The position numbers and the translations under genes were made by a program. A stretch of DNA of 48,677 bases from Nitrospirota bacterium (GTDB taxonomy: Bacteria > Nitrospirota > Thermodesulfovibrionia > Thermodesulfovibrionales > UBA6898). Shown here piece by piece: positions 8,287 through 15,582 of this stretch. Location of the stretch: positions 1-48,677 of the forward strand of contig JACRLQ010000082.1 of NCBI GenBank assembly GCA_016215155.1, written 5' to 3'. The notes below the pieces were generated by a model. It was not told where the DNA came from and searched no databases. It saw nothing but the letters and a program-made list of their open reading frames with translations. The stretch's first letter is position 1. Each line of letters begins with the position of its first letter.

Positions 8287-8610
8287 ATGATGGCGGCACA
8301 TAACTGGATAGGTTTTCTGGTTTTCATATCGATGACGGCCGTCTCATCCGCGGGCGCATATCAAGAGTGTATCACCCCGTATGGCGATTATTGTCTGGAC
8401 TATAACAGCTACGGCGCCGGCAAGGATGGAATAATACCGCATCAGGATGCTGTAAAGGCGATGGGTAGATATTACGGCCACAAGGGCTACAGGATAGGCT
8501 CCATGACGTACCGGGGGAGGTTCATAGAGGCCGATATTTTCAAGCAGGACAAACAGGTGGACAAGGTGATCTTTGACAGAAAGACCGGAAGGCTGAGGTC
8601 TATTTACTAA
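8287..8610 (+). CDS. Small exported protein, PepSY-like
   Basis: A 107-residue protein with a probable signal peptide (hydrophobic residues 8-22, cleavage near SAGA) and a short mature part. The ending, YRGRFIEADIFKQDKQVDKVIFDRKTGRLRSIY (given here only as a description of a pattern of basic and aromatic strands), resembles the strand-strand pattern of PepSY domains with the terminal DxxTGxI-like DRKTGRL. Two Cys (ECITPYGDYCLDY) may form a disulfide. It lies 22 bases before the Spy-like gene, so the pair probably forms a stress-response unit next to the two-component system. Function is unknown. Confidence 0.7.
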   Translation: MMAAHNWIGFLVFISMTAVSSAGAYQECITPYGDYCLDYNSYGAGKDGIIPHQDAVKAMGRYYGHKGYRIGSMTYRGRFIEADIFKQDKQVDKVIFDRKTGRLRSIY

Positions 8611-8632
8611 CCATTTAAAAAGGAGAAATTTC

Positions 8633-9232
8633 ATGAAAAAACTGTTTTTGTTACTGTCGGCGGCAGTCCTTTTGCTTGGACTGGCGGTATCGTCTGACGC
8701 CATGTCGAAAAAAGGCGGCGGGATGAAAAAAGGCCTGATGGAAAAACAGATGTGCGGCGAGCATATGATGATGGAAAAGTTGGCCTCGCTTGGTCTCGAT
8801 GACAGGCAGAAAGAGGAGATAAAAGGCATTCATCTGAAGACAAAGAAGGAGATGATAAGGAAGAAGGCGGACATTAAGGTCGCCGGGATTGAACTGAAGG
8901 AGATACTCGGTAAAGAGACGGTCGATCTTCAGGCCGCCGAAGCAAAGGTCAAGCAGCTCGAATCCTTAAAGACCGAGATGAAGATGACCCATATAAGGAC
9001 GCACGAGGAGGTCAAATCCAAACTGACCCCGGAACAGAGGAAAAAATTCAATGAAATGAAGGGGATGTGCTGCCTGGAGGGTGAGGACTGCGGCGGTTGT
9101 GAAATGGGCGGCGGCATGCGCGGAATGCGTGGAGGCATGGGGAAAAAAGAGGGCTGTGACAAGTGCTATATGAAGGGCGGTCCCGACGACGACATGAGCG
9201 GGGAAGGACATAAACACAGGCATAACAAATAG
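8633..9232 (+). CDS. Spy/CpxP-like periplasmic protein with metal-binding tail
   Basis: The 199-residue protein has a signal peptide (MKKLFLLLSAAVLLLGLAVS) and a helical LTxxQ-type core (LGLDDRQKEEIKGIH at about 52-66, KLTPEQRKKFNEM at about 131-143), the two half-motifs of Spy, CpxP and ZraP periplasmic chaperones. A C-terminal tail rich in Cys, His, Met and Gly (MCCLEGEDCGGCEMGGG, CDKCYMKGG, HKHRHNK) should bind soft metals. It has an AGGAG site eight bases upstream and is followed by a strong terminator. Located behind a two-component pair, it is a plausible regulatory output for metal or envelope stress. The role of the tail is inference. Confidence 0.82.
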   Translation: MKKLFLLLSAAVLLLGLAVSSDAMSKKGGGMKKGLMEKQMCGEHMMMEKLASLGLDDRQKEEIKGIHLKTKKEMIRKKADIKVAGIELKEILGKETVDLQAAEAKVKQLESLKTEMKMTHIRTHEEVKSKLTPEQRKKFNEMKGMCCLEGEDCGGCEMGGGMRGMRGGMGKKEGCDKCYMKGGPDDDMSGEGHKHRHNK

Positions 9233-9269
9233 CCGCCGGCAAGAAGATTGTTTTAAGGCCTGAAATACG

Positions 9270-9307
9270 CGGGGAGGCGGATTGGAAATATCCGCTTCCC
9301 CGTTTTT
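9270..9307 (+). terminator. Intrinsic terminator after the Spy-like gene
   Basis: A 13-base-pair GC-rich stem (CGGGGAGGCGGAT with ATCCGCTTCCCCG, one G-T pair) closes a seven-base loop and is followed directly by TTTTT. It should end the transcript of the small exported protein genes. Confidence 0.85.
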
Positions 9308-9376
9308 ATTGAAGACAAGAGGGAAAATACATAATCGAAGGTTTATAATAAATAAAATATTAGTAAGGAGAGGCAT

Positions 9377-9808
9377 ATGTCCATAGTGAAGGAAGGCGAC
9401 ACAGTAAGGATACATTACACCGGCAAATTCGAAGACGGCACTGTTTTTGACTCGTCCGAAGGGGGGGCGTCCCTTGAGATGAGGCTAGGCGGCTCCGAGT
9501 TCATTTTGGGACTCGAAGAAGGCCTTATCGGCATGAAGACCGGTGAGAAAAAGACCATATTCGTAAAGGCGGACAAGGCGTACGGAGCACATCATGCCGA
9601 CAGGGTATTTGAGTATGAAAGGGCGAAACTCGGAGAGATCGACCCTCAGATAGGTCAGCAGCTCCAGATGTACCGTGCGGACGGGCAGCCCATCCCTGTA
9701 GTGGTCACGGGAGTGTCCTCTACCACGGTCACCTTCGACTGTAACCATCCCCTTGCCGGAAAAGACCTTGTTTTTGAAGTCCTGCTCGAGGAGATTAACC
9801 CGGACTAA
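9377..9808 (+). CDS. FKBP-type peptidyl-prolyl isomerase (SlyD-like)
   Basis: A 143-residue protein with the FKBP opening VKEGDTVRIHYTGKFEDG, then TVFDSSEG, the inserted-in-flap pattern of SlyD-like isomerases, and the closing NHPLAGKDLVFEVLLEEI. It catalyses cis-trans proline isomerisation in folding proteins and acts in the cytoplasm, as no signal peptide is present. It lacks the His-rich nickel-binding tail of E. coli SlyD, so a metallochaperone role is less likely. It has an AAGGAG ribosome site, and the next gene starts nine bases after its stop, suggesting co-transcription with rlmN. Confidence 0.93.
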   Translation: MSIVKEGDTVRIHYTGKFEDGTVFDSSEGGASLEMRLGGSEFILGLEEGLIGMKTGEKKTIFVKADKAYGAHHADRVFEYERAKLGEIDPQIGQQLQMYRADGQPIPVVVTGVSSTTVTFDCNHPLAGKDLVFEVLLEEINPD

Positions 9809-9817
9809 GAAGTCCCG

Positions 9818-10843
9818 ATGATAAATAAGCTGAACCTTAAATCCCTCTCCCGTGATGAACTTGTCCTTTTTTTTAAGGAAACCGGTCTGCCCCGCTACAG
9901 GGCGGACCAGTTGCTGCACTGGGTTTACGAAAGGTTTGCGGAAGATATCCGTGACATTACCGAGTTCTCGGTTGACCTGAGGCGGCGGCTTGGCGGGATC
10001 GCCTCCATAAACGGGCTCAGGACGCTAAAAAGACTGTTTTCAGAGGATAAAACTGAAAAATATCTCTTCGAACTCGAAGACGGCGAGACCATCGAAAGCG
10101 TACTGATACCTGATAAGGACCGTCTGACCCTCTGCATATCATCCCAGGTGGGTTGTGCCATGGGCTGCAGGTTCTGCGTTACGGGGGGCCTCGGGCTCAT
10201 CAGAAATCTCAAGGCATACGAGATCGTCGACCAGGTTATCTCCGTAAACAGGACTATAGGGCCTGACCGCCGGATTTCGAATATTGTCCTTATGGGCATG
10301 GGCGAGCCGCTCGCTAATTTCGACAATGTGTCGGAGGCCCTATGGCGATTGACGTCGCTTCTGGGAATATCCAAAAGAAGGATCACACTTTCCACGGCAG
10401 GGCTTGTGCCTGGCATGCGTCTTTTGGCTGATAAGGCCCACGGCGTTAACCTGGCCATATCCCTTAATGCCTCGAACGACAAGGCGCGAAATGAGATCAT
10501 GCCGATAAACAAAAAATTTCCGATAAGGGTCCTGCTTGAGGCCTGCAGAAGGTTCCCTCTGCCCCCCGGCCGCAGGATAACGTTTGAGTATGTGCTTATA
10601 GACAACGTCAACGATTCCAGTGAGGATGCCGGACGACTGGCCGGTCTGGTCAAAGGCCTTCAGTGCAAGATAAATCTTATCCCGCTCAACCCTCATTCAG
10701 GGACCGGGCTCAGGCGGCCTTCGGACGAGGCGGTGCTCTCCTTCCAGAAGGTCCTCTCCCGAAATCACATTACCGCGCTTATACGGGAAAGCAGGGGGGC
10801 GGACATATCAGCGGCCTGCGGTCAGCTGAAGGCCTCGCACTGA
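9818..10843 (+). CDS. rlmN: Dual-specificity RNA methyltransferase RlmN
   Basis: This 341-residue radical-SAM enzyme methylates C2 of adenine 2503 in 23S rRNA and adenine 37 in some tRNAs. The radical-SAM cluster motif is CAMGCRFC near residues 114-121. Other family marks are VLMGMGEPLAN, the ISTAG-like LSTAGLVPGM, NLAISLNA and MPINKKFP. The C-terminal methyl-carrying cysteine is in ISAACGQL. It is full length. It is probably read from the same transcript as the FKBP gene. Confidence 0.96.
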   Translation: MINKLNLKSLSRDELVLFFKETGLPRYRADQLLHWVYERFAEDIRDITEFSVDLRRRLGGIASINGLRTLKRLFSEDKTEKYLFELEDGETIESVLIPDKDRLTLCISSQVGCAMGCRFCVTGGLGLIRNLKAYEIVDQVISVNRTIGPDRRISNIVLMGMGEPLANFDNVSEALWRLTSLLGISKRRITLSTAGLVPGMRLLADKAHGVNLAISLNASNDKARNEIMPINKKFPIRVLLEACRRFPLPPGRRITFEYVLIDNVNDSSEDAGRLAGLVKGLQCKINLIPLNPHSGTGLRRPSDEAVLSFQKVLSRNHITALIRESRGADISAACGQLKASH

Positions 10844-10900
10844 GGGATTGATGCGCGTAAAGACACCCCGCGCGATTGTCAAAGAAAGAAACGGACAGTG

Positions 10901-10930
10901 TTCAAAAAACCTAATCAAATAATATATAAT
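10901..10930 (+). promoter_or_regulatory. Possible sigma70-type promoter
   Basis: TATAAT with an 18-base spacer to a weak -35 TTCAAA stands in an AT-rich stretch, upstream of the methyltransferase gene. The -10 match is perfect and the -35 is poor, so this is tentative. Confidence 0.35.
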
Positions 10931-10948
10931 ATGAGCCCGTCTAAAAGG

Positions 10949-10985
10949 GCCTGCTTTCCCGGAAGCGGGCATTTAAAAAGCAGGC
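10949..10985 (+). promoter_or_regulatory. Leader hairpin upstream of the methyltransferase gene
   Basis: GCCTGCTTT and AAAGCAGGC form a perfect nine-pair outer stem around an inner CCCG-GAAG-CGGG hairpin. It lies between the possible promoter and the gene. It could be a weak terminator or attenuator without a long U-run, or an RNA stability element. Confidence 0.4.
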
Positions 10986-11013
10986 GGGGATATAAAGAAA
11001 ATAGGCACATATA

Positions 11014-11997
11014 ATGTCAGACCTTTTAGAATCTTCAATCCCCTGCAACCTTTGCGGTGCAACCAGTATCGAAGTGTTGTCTACTGTCGACAGAGAAAGA
11101 AAATATCTAAGAACCGTCATATGCAAGGCCTGCGGTCTTATTTGGACGGACCCGAGGCCGGACGAACAACAGTTGCGCAGCTATTACGAGAGAAGTTACC
11201 GACTTAAGTATAAAGGGACTTATGCGCCTAAATTAAAGCATGTGTACAGGGCTGGAAGAGTTGCCGCGGATAGATTTTCCATAATCCGAAAACATATTAA
11301 AAAAGGCGATAGGATTATTGATATAGGCTCCGGCGGGGGGGAGTTCGTTTACCTGCTGCGACAACTTCATTATAATGCCCGCGGCATAGAACCAAATGAA
11401 GGTTATGCTGCGTATTCTAAAAAAGAATATAACATCGAGATATATTCGGGGTTTGTGCAGGACTTTGAAATGGAAAGCGGCTTGACGTACGACGTTGCAA
11501 CCATGTTCCACGTCTTGGAACATATGGAAAATCCTTTCGGCGTTCTTCTGAAACTGAAAAAACTTATCGCGCCGGACGGGCGTCTCCTGATCGAAGTCCC
11601 TAATGCGGAGGCAACCTGTCAGGCCCCGGCAAACAGGTTTCATCGCGCCCATCTCTATAATTTCAATAACGCAACGTTGTCGCGGCTCGGCATTAAAGCC
11701 GGATTTGAAATCCTTGACACCGCCTTATCAAACGACGGCGCCAATATAATGATATTTTTCAGAAATGCGCCGGGTCCCGGGAAGACGGTGGATGGAAGAA
11801 TTGAAGGTAATTGCAACGACATTTCCAGACTGATTCGCCGCCATACCGCGTGGCGTCATTTTGCTTCGGGTTACCCATACAGTCGTTTTATCGACAAGGC
11901 AGTGAGACTTGTGAAGGAGGGTAATGCCATCCGCGGATTTTCTTGCGGCAGGGATATTTTGAATTATTATTACAAACGATGGATTTCAGCATTATAA
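11014..11997 (+). CDS. Class I SAM-dependent methyltransferase with N-terminal zinc ribbon
   Basis: A 327-residue protein begins with a four-Cys ribbon (CNLCG near residue 9 and CKACG near 38) and then WTDPRP and YYERSY, the usual layout of Methyltransf_23-type enzymes of polysaccharide and lipid clusters. The SAM-binding loop is IIDIGSGGGEFVYLL near residue 103, and MFHVLEHMENP is the conserved motif after it. The substrate is unknown. The next gene starts within its last codons, and the following genes concern lipid phosphate and lipid-linked sugar, so modification of an envelope glycolipid or glycan is plausible. Confidence 0.85.
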   Translation: MSDLLESSIPCNLCGATSIEVLSTVDRERKYLRTVICKACGLIWTDPRPDEQQLRSYYERSYRLKYKGTYAPKLKHVYRAGRVAADRFSIIRKHIKKGDRIIDIGSGGGEFVYLLRQLHYNARGIEPNEGYAAYSKKEYNIEIYSGFVQDFEMESGLTYDVATMFHVLEHMENPFGVLLKLKKLIAPDGRLLIEVPNAEATCQAPANRFHRAHLYNFNNATLSRLGIKAGFEILDTALSNDGANIMIFFRNAPGPGKTVDGRIEGNCNDISRLIRRHTAWRHFASGYPYSRFIDKAVRLVKEGNAIRGFSCGRDILNYYYKRWISAL

Positions 11998-12698
11998 GCC
12001 GCTTCAGACTCTTTGCGCTCAGCAGGTTTTTCCCCCTGACTGGTATACTTTCACTACTCATCTTTATCCCCTGTTTGATTTTTTTTGCCGACAAACCGCT
12101 TGCTTTGTGGGCTGAACGATTACGCGCCGCTCCTTTCGGCGGTGTCTACAGGGACTTGAACCCTCTGATATTCATTGTCACCCATGGAACGACTGCTGTC
12201 GCGGTTATCGCGGTTTTTTATTTATATGGGATGGCATTCAATGCCAGGGTAAGAGCTGTCGCCACGTCAATGTTCATCGCTTTTATGGTCTCCGGCATTT
12301 CAGTGCAACTCCTCAAGCATTTAATCGGAAGAGCGCGGCCAAGGTTAAGCATGACACCCCTGTTCCTTGGTCCGACCATTCAGCCCGGGTTTGATTCTTT
12401 CCCGTCCGGGCATACTACGGTGACCTTCTGTATGGCATATGTGCTTTCGCAGCGTGTTCCCAGGTACAGGGCGCTGTATTTTGCCTTTGCCTTTTTCACC
12501 GCCTTAGACAGAATACTGGGTCTTGCGCACTTTCTTTCTGATGTTGCCGCCGGAATAGCGCTGGGGCTTGCTGCCGGGATTCTGGTATCTGAATTTATCA
12601 GGCCTGAGGGAAGTCCGGATGGTATATTCTCAAAGAAGACCAACCCCTACCCCGCTGCCCCAAATACGGACGGACCGGAACGCTCGAACGCGCTTTAA
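11979..12698 (+). CDS. PAP2-family membrane phosphatase
   Basis: A 239-residue polytopic membrane protein with the three PAP2 phosphatase motifs: KHLIGRARPR, PSGHT and DRILGLAHFLSDVAAG (the first residue of the third motif, usually Ser, is Asp here). Such enzymes remove phosphate from lipid phosphates such as undecaprenyl pyrophosphate or phosphatidic acid. The start overlaps the methyltransferase end by 19 bases; a start at 11943 would add 12 residues antagonistic to the signal-anchor pattern. Together with the methyltransferase and the glycosyltransferase it suggests lipid-carrier or lipid A-related work. Confidence 0.88.
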   Translation: MDFSIISRFRLFALSRFFPLTGILSLLIFIPCLIFFADKPLALWAERLRAAPFGGVYRDLNPLIFIVTHGTTAVAVIAVFYLYGMAFNARVRAVATSMFIAFMVSGISVQLLKHLIGRARPRLSMTPLFLGPTIQPGFDSFPSGHTTVTFCMAYVLSQRVPRYRALYFAFAFFTALDRILGLAHFLSDVAAGIALGLAAGILVSEFIRPEGSPDGIFSKKTNPYPAAPNTDGPERSNAL

Positions 12699-12788
12699 AA
12701 AAGGCCTGTTTGTACCCGGGGGCGCAAGGCGGACGGAAAGTTTGTCCCGGAGGGCAGTTTTATCATCAATTACCGGTTGAGGAGGTTT

Positions 12789-12851
12789 ATGAAGATATCA
12801 GGGTTATTCTTTTCAGACAGCCTGCTGGCTGCAGGCTGTAAAAACAAGTGA
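12789..12851 (+). CDS. 20-residue leader ORF coupled to the glycosyltransferase gene
   Basis: A very strong ribosome site (GAGGAGGT) precedes an ATG that opens a 20-codon frame (begins MKISGLFFSD, ends CKNK). Its stop overlaps the GTG start of the following gene (AAGTGA). The downstream GTG has no ribosome site of its own, so translation of the big gene probably depends on ribosomes finishing this leader. The leader also includes a small hairpin (CAGCCTG-CTGGCTG-CAGGCTG). It resembles a truncated exported peptide; no function is known. Confidence 0.5.
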   Translation: MKISGLFFSDSLLAAGCKNK

Positions 12852-14464
12852 AGATTCAGACTGCCGCGCGCGAAAAACTTGTCCTGGTCGTGCTTGTCCT
12901 GGTCGCGCTGGTGTCCTTGTTCAGGCTGGGCGCGGTCTCACTTTTTGATGTGGATGAGGCTATTTTTGCCGAGGCCACCAAAGAGATGGTCATGAATAAC
13001 GACTGGCTTACCCCCACATATAATGGGGCCAACCGTTATGATAAACCCGTCCTTTTTTACTGGCTCATGGGCTTATCGTACAAGGTCTTCGGCATCAACG
13101 AGTTCGGCGCCAGGTTCCCATCCGCCCTGGCCGGGATAATTCTCAGCCTGTGCCTGTTTTATTTTGTAAGACGTGTGTGGGATGCCGGCCGTGCGTTATA
13201 TGCGGTGATGTCCTTTGTGTGTTCAATTTATTTTGTTGTGTATTCCCACGCTGCGGTGACGGATATGACCCTTTCGCTTTTTATAACCCTCTCGCTTTTT
13301 TCGTTTTATCTGCATGTTGCTGAAGCGGGCAGGGGGCGTTTCTATCTGCGGGGGTTCTACCTGTTTTCCGCCCTGGCCTTTCTGACAAAGGGGCTTGTCG
13401 GCATTGTCTTTCCCTTCGGCATTGCCGCCGCCTATATGGTGGCCAATCAGGGTGCATCTTCAGCGCTGCGGCTCTTCAGTGTCAGCGGCGCATTGCTTTT
13501 TATCGTTGTTTCTGCGCCATGGTACGCGGCTCAGTTATATGTAAACGGCCGTGAATTTGTGGACCAGTTTTTTATCAAGCATCACTTCAGAAGATACACA
13601 GATGTCATATCAGGCCACAAGGGGCCCTTCTATTTTTATATCCCTGCGCTTTTGGTCGGCCTCATGCCATGGATCATTTTTCTGCCGCGGGGGCTTGCGG
13701 ACGCTGTAAAGAAATTGAAGCGGCCGGAGCTGCCTGCAAGTGGACCAGAAGACCCTGTTGTCAGGGAACATTCAGCTGAATTGTTCGCCCTCATTTGGTT
13801 TTCGGCCATCGTAGTGTTCTTTTCACTGTCGACGACAAAGCTGCCCAATTATATACTCCCGGCCATACCCGCCTGTTCAATCCTGATAGCCTGCGGTATG
13901 AGTGGTCAGTCGGAGCGGGCGGCCCGCTACTCTCACGGCATGATGGCCTTTATAAGCCTGACGCTTTGCGCCGGGCTTATCGTCTCCCGGAGGTTTCTTG
14001 CGCAATATGGCATAACCGACACGGGCTGGATACTTGTGTTGTCCTTTATCATGTTCGGAGGCGCGGGGCTTAACGCCTATGCCGCGGTCAAGGGCAGAAG
14101 ATTTTTTGAATATGCCGGAATAATCACCCTTGTTTCATTGCTTATACTCACGTACAAGGCCTTGCCTATAGCCGGCGAGAAGCTGCAGGGTTCGCTTCTG
14201 GAATACAGTCTCTATGCTAAAAATCATCTCCCTATTGATGAAAAGATCGTGGCTTACAGGATTATATTCCCCAGTATTGTATTTTATTCCGGCCGCAACG
14301 TGGTCCAGGTCAACGACGATGCTTCACTTAAGGCGCTCGTCAGCGCTGATGGAGGCAGGCTGGCGATAGCCAGATCTTCTGATAAGGGAGCGCTGGAGGG
14401 GGCGGGGTTTATCATGATAAAAAGCGGTGAGAGGTATTCCCTGTTCGAGAGAAGAAATCAGTGA
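12848..14464 (+). CDS. ArnT/PMT-like lipid-linked glycosyltransferase (GT-C fold)
   Basis: A 538-residue polytopic membrane protein of the dolichyl-phosphate-mannose/ArnT type (PMT_2). The first extracytoplasmic loop holds the catalytic acidic motif FDVDEAIFAEAT, followed by YNGANRYDKPVLFYWL and GARFPSA, typical of the family. About ten or more membrane helices follow and a soluble periplasmic end (from about residue 440). Such enzymes move a sugar from a lipid-phosphate carrier to lipid A or to proteins. The start is GTG and is coupled to a 20-codon leader. No earlier start is possible because a stop lies nine bases upstream in frame. The substrate is unknown. Confidence 0.88.
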   Translation: MKIQTAAREKLVLVVLVLVALVSLFRLGAVSLFDVDEAIFAEATKEMVMNNDWLTPTYNGANRYDKPVLFYWLMGLSYKVFGINEFGARFPSALAGIILSLCLFYFVRRVWDAGRALYAVMSFVCSIYFVVYSHAAVTDMTLSLFITLSLFSFYLHVAEAGRGRFYLRGFYLFSALAFLTKGLVGIVFPFGIAAAYMVANQGASSALRLFSVSGALLFIVVSAPWYAAQLYVNGREFVDQFFIKHHFRRYTDVISGHKGPFYFYIPALLVGLMPWIIFLPRGLADAVKKLKRPELPASGPEDPVVREHSAELFALIWFSAIVVFFSLSTTKLPNYILPAIPACSILIACGMSGQSERAARYSHGMMAFISLTLCAGLIVSRRFLAQYGITDTGWILVLSFIMFGGAGLNAYAAVKGRRFFEYAGIITLVSLLILTYKALPIAGEKLQGSLLEYSLYAKNHLPIDEKIVAYRIIFPSIVFYSGRNVVQVNDDASLKALVSADGGRLAIARSSDKGALEGAGFIMIKSGERYSLFERRNQ

Positions 14465-14715
14465 CGAAAATAACTTCCGGCGCAGGCTTATCCATCACTT
14501 TGCAGGAGGGGTTATGATTTTCCAATCTCCACTGAAGCATTACCATACAGGTCGATGTTGCCATATGTTTTGATAAAAGGTCCATTCCAGTATTCCTTAA
14601 ATGTAGTTTTCAGAGGCTGCTGTAATCAAGACGCATTTCACGATGTGGATAACAAAACCTCCTGCGCCTATACCACTCCACTCACTTTTTACGCCGCAAC
14701 AAATGACTATTCTTG

Positions 14716-15474
14716 TTACTTCACCATACCAAAGGGGTCCGGCACTACGTGCTGATTCGCGTTGTTCCAAAAGTTCTGCAGCACAAAGCCGTACTCCGGC
14801 AGATTTTGGATAAAGGGTCCCAGCATGTCCTTAGCTGACGGGAGCTTCCAATCCGCCTGAAGCTCGCATGCGAGGGCAAAGGTCGTCACAAGTTCAGCGC
14901 CGGCGCACGCCATCCGCGACATGGCCGCTTCGGCCTCATAGTGGTTCCATGCCCCGCAGGCATCGACCACAGGGTAGACTTTGTAGCCGTCCTGCATCAT
15001 GGATAGGGTCGGCATGGCGCAGCATGTCCCGATGGTCACTCCGGAAATGATGATATGCCGGCGCCCAGTCCTGGTAACCACATCCTCAAATGCCGTGCGA
15101 AAGGTCGGATCCTCATAGCAGTTGATGATCCCAGTCCGCCGGTAAATCGGCTGGTCAGAGAAGAGTTCTTTGATCTCAGGCAGCGTGTCTCCGTTCTGCC
15201 ATTGCGCGTTTGACGAGGAGATCAATGCGGGAATCTTGAGTGCCTTGGCGACACGCGCAAGTCCTACGACGTTACTTCTGTATTCCGCCAGAGAACTGAA
15301 ATCTCGAATACCGGTCATCAGGCCGATCTGGTGGTCAATGAAAAGCATGAGGGTATTCTCGTGTGTGGGCTTGTCATAGGGAATCCGCCCCTGGCTGCGG
15401 GCATCGGTGTCTGTTGTTCTTGGCGGCATAATCTTGTTCGTAATCGGACTGACGATTTCCATCGAGTTTGACAT
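14716..15474 (-). CDS. Isochorismatase-like (YcaC-type) cysteine hydrolase
   Basis: A 252-residue cytoplasmic protein of the isochorismatase-like hydrolase superfamily. The catalytic Asp is in MLFIDHQIGLM, and the nucleophile Cys in SGVTIGTCCAMPTL, followed by VYPVVDACGA. A good AAGGAGC ribosome site precedes the ATG. The enzyme type hydrolyses C-N or ester bonds of small amides; the substrate is unknown. It is the last gene of a minus-strand operon with a Tat amidohydrolase and a second, exported isochorismatase-like enzyme. The 250 bases between this gene and the glycosyltransferase hold only short frames I cannot support. Confidence 0.9.
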   Translation of the reverse strand: MSNSMEIVSPITNKIMPPRTTDTDARSQGRIPYDKPTHENTLMLFIDHQIGLMTGIRDFSSLAEYRSNVVGLARVAKALKIPALISSSNAQWQNGDTLPEIKELFSDQPIYRRTGIINCYEDPTFRTAFEDVVTRTGRRHIIISGVTIGTCCAMPTLSMMQDGYKVYPVVDACGAWNHYEAEAAMSRMACAGAELVTTFALACELQADWKLPSAKDMLGPFIQNLPEYGFVLQNFWNNANQHVVPDPFGMVK

Positions 15475-15582
15475 GTAAGCTCCTTATTAATGAATTTAAT
15501 TTACGTTACAGCCAACGGCGGCGGCAAAACACCGGACACACCGTTGGTTCAGACAGCAATCGGCTCGAGACCTCCTTAGTGC

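Noticed and set aside
14555-14755. 66-residue plus-strand frame after the glycosyltransferase
   Set aside because: No ribosome site or recognisable domain, and it overlaps the end of the convergent hydrolase gene.
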